From positions 1-64,000 of the forward strand of contig JAIUOK010000006.1 in assembly GCA_020161245.1 (NCBI GenBank): a DNA stretch of 64,000 nt, in the 5' to 3' direction. The position numbers and the translations under genes are program-made. Of this stretch, positions 27,584 to 35,265 are shown piece by piece; position 1 is the stretch's first letter; every line of letters starts with the position of its first letter. The notes under the pieces were generated by a model. It made no database searches. It saw only the letters and a program-made list of their open reading frames with translations, and had not been told where the DNA came from. Source of the DNA: Actinomycetota bacterium (GTDB taxonomy: Bacteria; Actinomycetota; Actinomycetes; S36-B12; CAIYMF01).

Positions 27584-27976
27584 TCAGATCGAGAGGACAG
27601 TGCGGACCACGTCGCCGTCGGAGCTCACGGCCCGCACCACGAAGCGGTCGGCGACACCGGGCAGGTCGCGGACCCGGCGCTCGACGTCGATCTCGCCCCA
27701 GCGGTCGGTCGTGCGGACGCCGCGGAAGACCGTGGTGCCGTTGCGGGTGATCGTGATGGTCCACGTCTCGCCGCGCTCGCGGGAGTCGATGTCGAGGTCG
27801 TACTCGATGATCCCGCGCTCGCGGTCGAGGCTGAGGTCCCACTCGGTGCCCTGGGACGTCTTGCCCCAGCGCTCGCGCTCGGTGCCGGCGGACGCGGCGG
27901 GGGCCAGGGCGATGGCGCCTACGGCGGTGCCGGCGACGACGAGGCCAGCGGTGGCGGTCTTGGCGATGCGGTTCAT
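27584..27976 (-). CDS. Small secreted protein of a two-component operon
   Basis: 130 residues from ATG 27976, with AAGGGA upstream. A Sec signal peptide (MNRIAKTATAGLVVAGTAVG... APAASAG) ends near residue 31. The mature part is rich in charged residues and beta-prone (WDLSLDRERGIIEYDLDIDSRERGETWTITI... GVRTTDRWGEIDVERRV). No known domain is recognised. It is the first gene of the operon with the lipoprotein, kinase and regulator, one base before the lipoprotein start. Confidence 0.75.
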   Translation of the reverse strand: MNRIAKTATAGLVVAGTAVGAIALAPAASAGTERERWGKTSQGTEWDLSLDRERGIIEYDLDIDSRERGETWTITITRNGTTVFRGVRTTDRWGEIDVERRVRDLPGVADRFVVRAVSSDGDVVRTVLSI

Positions 27977-28100
27977 CGTGGTGTCCCTTCGTCCTGGGCC
28001 CGCCGGTGCGGGCCTCACAGGGATCAGAGAACCCACCGGGCGTGAAGCGTCCATGAGCCGCGGATGAAGGTCCTCTCATCCACCTCGCTGGGCGCGACGC

Positions 28101-28748
28101 TCAGCCGAGCGACGACGGATGCAGCACGGCCGGGCCGTGCGCCGTCTGGACCACGACCTCGACCACGCCGGTGCCCGCCGCGCGCGGCGGGACGACGTGG
28201 ACGCCCGAGATCCCGCCGCCGACCCAGTGCTCGAGCTGTGCACGGTCGCCCGCGACGACGAGCGACGAGAGCGCGGCCGAGCCGTGCGGGTGGTCGACCG
28301 GTGCGCGGCCGGGCATCGACGCGTCGTCGTCCCAGGCGATGAGGAACGGGCGGCCGTCGCCGCGGCCGGCGTCGGCGACACCGGCCAGCTGCCACGACAG
28401 GACCGAGCCGTCGGGGCGCACGCGGCTCCCGGGCACCACGTCGAGGCGGAGCCGGTCGGCGTCGTCGTCGATCGACGGCGTGCGCACCGCCCAGCCCCAG
28501 GCGGCGGCGCCGCGCGCCATGGCCGCGACCCACGAGCCGAACGCCGACGTCGAGGCGACGGCCGGATCGACCACCGCGACGAGCTCGAGGTAGCTGCTGC
28601 CGAGGGGCACGATCCGGTTGACCGTGCCCCACGCCGGGTGGCTGCCGCCGGGCAGCGCGGTGAGCCCCAGGCCCCGCAGCCGCTCCTGGGCGCGGTCGAG
28701 GTCCGCAACCCCGACGACGACGTGGTCGAGGGCGAGACGGCTCGTCAC
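28101..28748 (-). CDS. VOC-superfamily protein (glyoxalase-like domain)
   Basis: 215 residues from GTG 28748. It begins LALDHVVVGVADLDRAQERLRGLGL, the first beta-alpha-beta module of vicinal-oxygen-chelate proteins, and fits the single-chain glyoxalase-like (Glyoxalase_3) type with IVPLGSSYLELVAVVD. Activity unknown. It overlaps the upstream hydrolase by four bases (GTGA), so the two are co-translated. Longer reading into the hydrolase frame is rejected. Confidence 0.8.
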   Translation of the reverse strand: MTSRLALDHVVVGVADLDRAQERLRGLGLTALPGGSHPAWGTVNRIVPLGSSYLELVAVVDPAVASTSAFGSWVAAMARGAAAWGWAVRTPSIDDDADRLRLDVVPGSRVRPDGSVLSWQLAGVADAGRGDGRPFLIAWDDDASMPGRAPVDHPHGSAALSSLVVAGDRAQLEHWVGGGISGVHVVPPRAAGTGVVEVVVQTAHGPAVLHPSSLG

Positions 28749-29719
28749 GCGGCGGGCACCCGGTGCACGCGGCGCAGCCACTCGGAGAGCAGCTCGAAGG
28801 TGCGCCGGCGCGGCTCCTCGGCCGACAGGACGAGGTCGTGGATGCCGTCGGGGATCGCGATGACCGTGACGTCGCTGCCCAGACGCGGTGCGAGCCGGTC
28901 CATGTCGGCGACATCGAGCACGATGTCGGTGCGCACGACGTCCTCGTGCCAGTCCTGGGGCCGCGAGCTGCGCGCGGCGTGCAGCAGCAGGATCGGGGCA
29001 CGGATGCCGAGGCCGCGCTCCACCTCCTTCTGCGCGAGGTGGATGGCCCGGAACCACCCGGCCTTGGCGGGGAACCCGGCCAGCGGCTTCCAGGCCAGGT
29101 CGAAGTCCCAGCGGCCGCGCGCCGAGCTGTGGATGCTCTCGCCGTACTTGGCGTCGAGGCTGGGCAGGCCGAAGTCGGGGAAGAACCGGCCGAGCAGCGA
29201 CAGCAGCGGCTCGACGAGCACCTCCTGCCAGCGCGGCAGGTTCATGTCGAGGAACGGGCTGTTGAGGAACAGCGCGTCGACGTCGGCCCTGCGGGCGCCG
29301 CGGGAGGCGTGGATCACCGCGGCGAGGCCGCCCGTGGAATGGCCGTTGACGAGCAGCCAGCGCACGCCCTCCTGGGTGCGCAGGACGTCGACTGCGCGGT
29401 CGATGTCGGCGACGTACTCGTCGATGCTGCGCGTGGTGTTGGGATGCTGGCCCGCGTGCAGCGCGCGGCCGTGGCGGCGCAGGTCGATCGCGTAGAACGC
29501 GAGGCCCTGCTCCTCGTAGAACTCGGCCAGGTGGCTCTGGAAGAAGTAGTCGCCGAACCCGTGGACGTAGAGGACCGCGCTCGTCGTGGCTGCCGGGGAG
29601 CCCGCGCGCCGCACCAGTACGGCGTCGACCTCGCCGTCCCACGCCCGGGGCATGGGCAGGACGCTGCGCTCGAAGCCGGGCAGCACATCCGGCGACCACG
29701 TGAGGTTCGGGGGGCTCAC
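28745..29719 (-). CDS. Alpha/beta hydrolase (serine aminopeptidase S33 / monoacylglycerol-lipase type)
   Basis: 324 residues from GTG 29719. Motifs: LYVHGFGDYFFQSHLAEF, AIDLRRHGRAL, the nucleophile elbow NGHSTGG and a late histidine in IPDGIHDLVLS. The pattern is that of lysophospholipase-like Hydrolase_4 proteins. An upstream ATG near 29746 is possible but would lie within the divergent promoter region. It is paired with the VOC gene and divergent from the dihydrouridine synthase gene. Confidence 0.85.
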   Translation of the reverse strand: MSPPNLTWSPDVLPGFERSVLPMPRAWDGEVDAVLVRRAGSPAATTSAVLYVHGFGDYFFQSHLAEFYEEQGLAFYAIDLRRHGRALHAGQHPNTTRSIDEYVADIDRAVDVLRTQEGVRWLLVNGHSTGGLAAVIHASRGARRADVDALFLNSPFLDMNLPRWQEVLVEPLLSLLGRFFPDFGLPSLDAKYGESIHSSARGRWDFDLAWKPLAGFPAKAGWFRAIHLAQKEVERGLGIRAPILLLHAARSSRPQDWHEDVVRTDIVLDVADMDRLAPRLGSDVTVIAIPDGIHDLVLSAEEPRRRTFELLSEWLRRVHRVPAA

Positions 29720-29837
29720 ACGGCACACGCTAGGGGTACTGATCATCGCGCGCAGCGATCCGCACTGGTTCGGTCGGGTGACCCGGCGCCGCTCCGGCAC
29801 GCTCGGACCATGCGGCCTTCTGGGCGACAATGGTGCG

Positions 29838-31028
29838 GTGACCCATCCCGGCTACGACCTGCTCGCGCGCGGCGGCGTCCCCGTCGTGCTCGCGCCGATG
29901 GCCGGCATCACCAACCGCGCCTTCCGTCGGCTGGCCCGCGAGCAGGCCCGAGCGGCCACCCACGGGGCCGCCACCGGCATCTACGTCACTGAGATGATCA
30001 CGTCGCGGGCGCTCGTCGAGCGCAACGACGAGACGATGCGGATGATCGCGACCGACCCCGACGAGTCGCCCCGCAGCGTGCAGCTCTACGGCGTCGACCC
30101 CGTCACGGTGGCTGCCGCGGTGCGCGTGCTCGTCGACGAGGACCGCGCCGACCACATCGACCTCAACTTCGGCTGCCCCGTCCCCAAGGTGACCCGCAAG
30201 GGCGGCGGCAGCGCCCTGCCCTGGAAGCGCGGCCTGTTCCGCGCGATCGTCCGCGACGCGGTGACGACGTCGCGGGAGACCGCCCGCGCGCACGGCCGCG
30301 AACCGGTCCCGGTCACCGTGAAGATGCGCAAGGGCGTCGACGACGACCACCTCACCTACCTCGAGGCCGGCCGTGCCGCCGCCGAGGAGGGCGCCGCCTG
30401 GGTCGCCCTGCACGGGCGCACGGCGTCGCAGCTCTACGGCGGCACCGCCGACTGGACCTCCATCGCCCGACTGGTCGAGGAGCTCGAGCCCTTCGGCATC
30501 CCGGTGCTCGGCAACGGCGACATCTGGACCGCGGCCGACGCCGCGCGGATGGTGTCCGAGACGGGCGCTGCCGGCATCGTCGTCGGGCGCGGCTGCCTCG
30601 GGCGGCCGTGGCTGTTCGGCCAGCTCGCGGCGTCGTTCACCGGCCGTGCCGTGCCCGCCGACCCCGGGCTGCGCGACGTCGCCGCCGTCATGCGCCACCA
30701 CGCCGAGCTGCTCGTCGAGGTGCTCGGGCCGCAGAAGGGCCCGCGCGACTTCCGCAAGCACATCGCCTGGTACCTCAAGGGCTTCGCGGTGCAGCGCGAG
30801 ATCCGGCAGGGGCTCGCGCTCGTCGACACCCTCGACGAGGTCGACGCCTGGATCGCGAAGATGGACCTCGACCAGCCGTGGCCGGGGGCCGTGTCCGAGG
30901 GACCGCGCGGGCGCACCCAGCCCGGCAAGCGCGTCGCCCTGCCGGACGGCTGGCTCGACGACCCCGACGACCTCGACGGGTTCCTCGACGACATCCGCGC
31001 CGCCGAGCTCGACGTCTCCGGCGGCTGA
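29838..31028 (+). CDS. dusB: tRNA-dihydrouridine synthase (Dus)
   Basis: 396 residues from GTG 29838. FMN TIM barrel with VVLAPMAGITNRAFR, the catalytic cysteine in HIDLNFGCPVPKVTRKGGG, KMRKGVDDDH, WVALHGRTASQLY and GIVVGRGCLGRPWLF, all Dus signatures. It reduces specific uridines in tRNA D-loops. The gene symbol is by closest general type; the exact tRNA position cannot be told. It marks the end of the housekeeping region. Confidence 0.92.
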   Translation: MTHPGYDLLARGGVPVVLAPMAGITNRAFRRLAREQARAATHGAATGIYVTEMITSRALVERNDETMRMIATDPDESPRSVQLYGVDPVTVAAAVRVLVDEDRADHIDLNFGCPVPKVTRKGGGSALPWKRGLFRAIVRDAVTTSRETARAHGREPVPVTVKMRKGVDDDHLTYLEAGRAAAEEGAAWVALHGRTASQLYGGTADWTSIARLVEELEPFGIPVLGNGDIWTAADAARMVSETGAAGIVVGRGCLGRPWLFGQLAASFTGRAVPADPGLRDVAAVMRHHAELLVEVLGPQKGPRDFRKHIAWYLKGFAVQREIRQGLALVDTLDEVDAWIAKMDLDQPWPGAVSEGPRGRTQPGKRVALPDGWLDDPDDLDGFLDDIRAAELDVSGG

Positions 31029-31031
31029 CCC

Positions 31032-31457
31032 CTACCCGAGGGCCGCGGTGCCTGCCCGCGCGACGCGCTCGTCGACGTCGTGCGGGGCGCCGGCGACGCC
31101 TATCGCGCCCACGCACTGGCCGTCGACGACGAGCGGGAACCCGCCCGGCAGCGGCGTCCAGCGCTCCGGCCCCGCGGCCAGCGCGATGCCCAGACCCGTC
31201 GGGACGTCGATCGGCGATCCGGCCAGGCCCGTGGCCTTGCGCATCGATGCTGCGCACGCGGCCTTCGTCGTCGCCGAGTGCACGGTGTGGGCGGCCGCGC
31301 CGGGCAGCCGCTCGAGCACGAGCAGGTGGCCCCCGGCGTCGACGACGGCGATCGACACAGCGGCGGCGTCCGCCTCGGCATCGCGGACCGCGGCGGAGAG
31401 CACGGCGCGGGCGCCCTCCGTGGTGAGCTGGAGGACGCCCGCGACGAGGTCGGTCAT
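31032..31457 (-). CDS. GlcG/HbpS-family protein
   Basis: 141 residues. The GlcG/HbpS (DUF336) pattern is clear: SIAVVDAGGHLLVLERLPGA, TTKAACAASMRKATG, GGFPLVVDGQCVGAIGVAG. Members bind haem or cobalamin-like ligands or accompany glycolate and aromatic degradation operons; the role is not settled. It is convergent with dusB and nine bases after the extradiol dioxygenase gene in the same orientation, so probably an accessory of that catabolic unit. Confidence 0.85.
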   Translation of the reverse strand: MTDLVAGVLQLTTEGARAVLSAAVRDAEADAAAVSIAVVDAGGHLLVLERLPGAAAHTVHSATTKAACAASMRKATGLAGSPIDVPTGLGIALAAGPERWTPLPGGFPLVVDGQCVGAIGVAGAPHDVDERVARAGTAALG

Positions 31458-31466
31458 CGGTCGGGA

Positions 31467-32363
31467 TCAGGTGTCGAGGACGTCGGCCTCGGCCGGGTTC
31501 ACCCGCACGTGGCCCCAGAAGCTCGGGACGTCGAAGCGCGGCGGCAGCCACTCGGAGTCGTCGATGAGCAGGCCGCCGGTGCCGAACTCGATCTGGAAGC
31601 CCGACGGCGTCCGCGTGTAGAACGAGATCATGTCGTCGTTGGAGTGACGGCCAAGCGTCATCGCCAGCGGGGCCTTCTTCTCCTCGAACACCTTGTGGTA
31701 CGCGCGCCCCACGACGTCGATGTCGTCGACCTCGAGCATGATGTGGCCGAGGCCGGCGGGCACGCCGGGCACAGCGGCGAACGCCATCGAGTGGTGGCGC
31801 GGGTTGCAGTGGGTGAACGTCGCCGCGACCGGCCCGAAGTCGATGTAGTCGGAGAACTTGAACCCGAGGCCGTCGAAGTACAGCTTCTCGAAGGCCTTGT
31901 CGTCGGTCACGAGCTGGAAGATGTGGCCCATGCCCCCGCTGCCGGTCACGAAGCGGGCACCGGTGGGCGAGACGAAGACCGACTTGTCCTCCTTGAACCC
32001 CCAGAACACCTCGACCCGCGTGCCGTCGGGGTCGTCGAAGGCGATGAGGCCGCTGACGAGGCGCTCGGCGTAGGCGATCTTCGGGTCCTCCCGCTTGACG
32101 GCGTACCCGAGGGCCTCGAGGCGCGCGGCCACCTCCTCGAGCTGGGCGGCGCCGGCCACCTCCCAGCCGATGGTGTTCACACCGTCGGTGTCGGCCTTGC
32201 GGATCTCGATGCGGTAGCACTTGTCGTCGATGCGCAGGCGCAGCAGGTCGTCGGTGCGCTCCGAGACCGCCATCCCGAAGATGTCGGTGGCGAACGACTC
32301 CCAGGCGTCGAGGTCGGCGGAGTCGACGACGACGTAGCCGAGACCTCGGATGACTGAAGACAT
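31467..32363 (-). CDS. Type I extradiol ring-cleavage dioxygenase (BphC/HsaC-like)
   Basis: 298 residues from ATG 32363 with GGAGG upstream; an in-frame ATG at 32423 lacks support. Two VOC-type domains. Iron ligands by family pattern are His147 (GMGHIFQLV), His207 (GLGHIMLEV) and Glu259 (GFQIEFGTGG); the second-sphere residues RHHSMAF, GRHSND and SFYTRTPSG are also present, so the enzyme should be active. It cleaves a catechol ring next to one hydroxyl. Divergent from an MhpA-type hydroxylase and a ring-fission-product hydrolase, it fits a meta-cleavage route for a 3-substituted catechol. Confidence 0.93.
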   Translation of the reverse strand: MSSVIRGLGYVVVDSADLDAWESFATDIFGMAVSERTDDLLRLRIDDKCYRIEIRKADTDGVNTIGWEVAGAAQLEEVAARLEALGYAVKREDPKIAYAERLVSGLIAFDDPDGTRVEVFWGFKEDKSVFVSPTGARFVTGSGGMGHIFQLVTDDKAFEKLYFDGLGFKFSDYIDFGPVAATFTHCNPRHHSMAFAAVPGVPAGLGHIMLEVDDIDVVGRAYHKVFEEKKAPLAMTLGRHSNDDMISFYTRTPSGFQIEFGTGGLLIDDSEWLPPRFDVPSFWGHVRVNPAEADVLDT

Positions 32364-32516
32364 GGACGACCTCCACGGTGCGACGGCGCAGCTGCGCCCC
32401 TTCTGACGCCACGACGTTCGCACGCACCCGACGGCACGGGGTAGGCGCGCGTGCCGAGGGCCGGAACGCAGCGCTGCCGCACCCCGTCCAGCCCTCCCTA
32501 CGGTGCGGGGACTACC

Positions 32517-32568
32517 CGCTCTGGATGGGTGAGGCGTCGCTCTACCGACGCCTCACCCATCCAGAGCG
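32517..32568. repeat. Perfect 23-bp inverted repeat, 6-nt loop, in divergent catabolic promoter region
   Basis: Arms 32517-32539 and 32546-32568 are perfectly complementary (each contains CTCTGGATGGGTGAGG or its complement) around CTCTAC. It lies between the divergent extradiol dioxygenase and hydroxylase genes, ending 28 bases before the hydroxylase GTG. A possible -10 TACGGT (32499-32504) just upstream would put the hairpin at the 5' end of the hydroxylase mRNA. There is no T-tract. Confidence 0.9.
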
Positions 32569-32596
32569 AGCACATCCGGGCGAGGAGGCGGGCACG

Positions 32597-34327
32597 GTGG
32601 CTACGGCCCTGGACGACGCGGTCGAGGAGACCGAGGTCGTGATCGTCGGGGCCGGGCCGGTGGGCCTCATGCTCGCCAACCTGCTCGGCGTCTACGGACG
32701 GCGCGCGATCGTGCTCGAGACGCTCGACCGGCTCATCGACTACCCCCGCGCCGTCGGCCTCGACGACGAGGCGTTCCGGCTCGTCCAGACCGTCGGCCTC
32801 GCCGAGCAGATCGAGCCGCTCACGGGGCCGATGCACATCATGCGGCTGGTGGACGCCCGCGGCCGCGTGATCCTGCACAACGACCCGCAGCGCGCGGACT
32901 TCGGGTGGCCGCGCAAGAACGCGTTCAACCAGCCGCTGGTCGACGCCGAGCTCGCGAAGGGCCTCGACTGGTTCGACGGCGTCGACCTCCGGTTCGGGCA
33001 CACGGTCGAGGAGGTCGAGGAGGACGCCGACGGCGTCACGGTCCTCGCCCAGGTGCGGACCGCGGAGGGCGAGGAGACCCGGCGGATCCGGGCGCGCTAC
33101 CTCGTCGGCTGCGAGGGCGGGAAGTCGCCCACGCGCAAGCGGATCGGCGTGGAGTTCGACGGGCTCTCGCCCTCCACGCGCTGGCTCGTCGTCGACGTCG
33201 CCAACGACCCGCTCGGCACGCCCAACGTGTGGCTCGGCGCGGACCCGAGGCGCGCCTACGTGTCGATCGGCCTGCCGCAGCGCGTCCGGCGCTTCGAGTT
33301 CCGGCTCCGCGACGACGAGGCCGACGACGTCGTGACGCAGCCGGAGTGGGTCGCCCGGGCGCTCGCGGACCACGTGCCCGACCCGGCGGCGCTGGACTTC
33401 ATCCGCTGGCGCGTCTACACCCACCACGGCCGGGTGGCGTCGTCGTTCCGCCGGGGGCGTCAGCTCATCGCAGGCGACGCCGCGCACCTGATGCCGGTGT
33501 GGCTCGGCCAGGGCTGGAACTCCGGTGTCCGCGACGCGATGAACCTCGGCTGGAAGCTGGCCACCGTGCTGTCCGGCCAGGCCGACGACGCACTGCTCGA
33601 CACCTACACAGCGGAGCGCCGGCCGCACGTGACGCAGATGGTGAAGCTGTCGATGCAGATGGGCGACGTCATCAAGATGACCAACCCGGTGGCGGTGGCG
33701 GCGCGCGACGCCGCCGCCCGCGTGGTGAACCGGATCCCGGCGTGGCGCGACTACTTCGGCGAGCTGCGGTTCCGGCCGCAGCCGCGCTACACCGACGGCG
33801 TCCTCGCCGACCAGTCGACGCTGGCGCCGGGGCGCTCCGGCGTCCGGCTCGTCGACCGCTCGATCCCGTTCCTGCAGACGGCCGACAAGACCTCGTCGGT
33901 CGGCGTGCAGTTCCCGCAGCCCCGCGTCGCGACGTCGTCGGGCGGCGGGATCCGGCTCGACGACGTGCTCGGCCGCTGGTGGTCGCTGGTGCTGTGGATC
34001 AACGACCCCGTCGCGCTGCTCGACGACGGGACCCGCAAGGACCTCGACCTGCTCGGTGCGCGCCTGATCACCGTCGTCCCGGAGGCGCAGCGGCCGTGGG
34101 CCGAGGCGCACGCCGGCGACGGCGTCGTCGTGGTCGGCGACGCGACCGGCCGGCTCAAGCAGTGGTTCGACACCCGCCCCGTCGGTGCTGTGCTGCTGAG
34201 GCCCGACCGGTTCGTGGCCGGTGCCTGCCTCGCCCAGCAGACCCCGCAGATGGTGCGGTCCGTCCTCGCGTCCATGAGCTCGACCGGCCGACCGGCCGAC
34301 CACCCCGTCCTCCAGGAGATCCGATGA
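32597..34327 (+). CDS. FAD-dependent phenolic hydroxylase (MhpA-like)
   Basis: 576 residues from GTG 32597, with GAGGAG upstream. Class A flavoprotein hydroxylase: FAD motif VGAGPVGLMLAN (Gly18-Gly23), YPRAVGLDDEAFRLVQTVGL, FGWPRKNAF, and GDAAHLMPVWLGQGWNSGVRDAMNLGWKLA near residue 292. These match E. coli MhpA, 3-(3-hydroxyphenyl)propionate 2-hydroxylase, closely, including spacing; there is an MhpA-like C-terminal thioredoxin-type domain. Expected reaction: ortho-hydroxylation of a 3-substituted phenol to the catechol cleaved by the divergent dioxygenase. The exact side chain is unknown. It overlaps the next gene by four bases. Confidence 0.9.
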   Translation: MATALDDAVEETEVVIVGAGPVGLMLANLLGVYGRRAIVLETLDRLIDYPRAVGLDDEAFRLVQTVGLAEQIEPLTGPMHIMRLVDARGRVILHNDPQRADFGWPRKNAFNQPLVDAELAKGLDWFDGVDLRFGHTVEEVEEDADGVTVLAQVRTAEGEETRRIRARYLVGCEGGKSPTRKRIGVEFDGLSPSTRWLVVDVANDPLGTPNVWLGADPRRAYVSIGLPQRVRRFEFRLRDDEADDVVTQPEWVARALADHVPDPAALDFIRWRVYTHHGRVASSFRRGRQLIAGDAAHLMPVWLGQGWNSGVRDAMNLGWKLATVLSGQADDALLDTYTAERRPHVTQMVKLSMQMGDVIKMTNPVAVAARDAAARVVNRIPAWRDYFGELRFRPQPRYTDGVLADQSTLAPGRSGVRLVDRSIPFLQTADKTSSVGVQFPQPRVATSSGGGIRLDDVLGRWWSLVLWINDPVALLDDGTRKDLDLLGARLITVVPEAQRPWAEAHAGDGVVVVGDATGRLKQWFDTRPVGAVLLRPDRFVAGACLAQQTPQMVRSVLASMSSTGRPADHPVLQEIR

Positions 34328-35265
34328 CCGACCAGCCGTGGACCGGCGAGCACGTCGAGCTCGCGAGCGGCGCCATCGCCCACTACGTCACGACGGGGCC
34401 GGCCGACGGGCGGCCCGTCATGCTCCTGCACGGAGGGCTTCCCGGCTCGTCGGGCACGGCGGGCTGGCGCTTCATGCTGCCGGTGCTGGGGGAGCAGGGG
34501 TTCCGCGTGATCGCGCCCGACCGTCCCGGCTTCGGGCAGGCCGACACCCGCAAGGAGCACTGGCCAGTCCGTGGGTTCCTCAGCTGGGCGCAGTACGTGC
34601 GCGAGCTGGCCGACGCCCTCGGCCTCGACCGGTTCCAGCTCGGCGGCAACTCCCAGGGCGCGCAGACGGCGGCGTACTTCGCGGTCCAGAACCCCGAGCG
34701 GGTCGAGCGCCTCGCGTTCATCGCGTGCGGCGGCTGGAACCCCTACCTCGACCTCCCGAAGGACCAGCTGCGGCCCGGTGTGCCGTTCCCGTCGTGGGAC
34801 GGCACAGCGGAGTCGATGCGCGACATGCTCACCACGATCGTGCACCGCAAGGACACCATCGACGACGGTCTCGTCGAGCTGCGCACCCGCGATGCGCTGG
34901 CCCAGCGCGAGTCCCTGGCCGCGGCGGACACCTGGAACCGGCGGTCGCTGCAGGACCCGACCATCGGCCAGGCGCAGCGGCTCCGGGGCCACCTCGACGC
35001 GCTGGAGATCCCGATCGTCTACGCCTACGGGCGCCAGGACGTGCTGAGCCCGGTGGAGAACGCCTACCTGCAGGAGGACGTGCTCACCAACATGCAGTTC
35101 TTCTACCCCGACGACTGCGGTCACCAGGCGCAGACCGACCAGCCGGACATCATCAACCGGCTCTTCGGCGAGTTCTTCGACCAGGGCTCGGTGACCCGTG
35201 CGACCGCCGAGCTGGCCGGCATCTCGACCCGGCGCCCCGAGCACCCCTGGGCCGTGCGCGACTAG
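34324..35265 (+). CDS. Meta-cleavage product hydrolase (MhpC/BphD-like)
   Basis: 313 residues. Alpha/beta hydrolase with oxyanion motif LLHGGLPGSSG, nucleophile Ser110 (GGNSQGAQT), Asp239 (GRQDVLSP) and His267 (CGHQAQTD). Coupled (ATGA) to the hydroxylase and near the extradiol dioxygenase, it should hydrolyse the C-C bond of the yellow ring-fission product to 2-hydroxypentadienoate and an acid. The elbow has Gln after Ser, where MhpC and BphD have Met. The stop overlaps by four bases that of the convergent MmgE/PrpD gene. No hydratase or aldolase for the next steps is in the window. Confidence 0.85.
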   Translation: MTDQPWTGEHVELASGAIAHYVTTGPADGRPVMLLHGGLPGSSGTAGWRFMLPVLGEQGFRVIAPDRPGFGQADTRKEHWPVRGFLSWAQYVRELADALGLDRFQLGGNSQGAQTAAYFAVQNPERVERLAFIACGGWNPYLDLPKDQLRPGVPFPSWDGTAESMRDMLTTIVHRKDTIDDGLVELRTRDALAQRESLAAADTWNRRSLQDPTIGQAQRLRGHLDALEIPIVYAYGRQDVLSPVENAYLQEDVLTNMQFFYPDDCGHQAQTDQPDIINRLFGEFFDQGSVTRATAELAGISTRRPEHPWAVRD

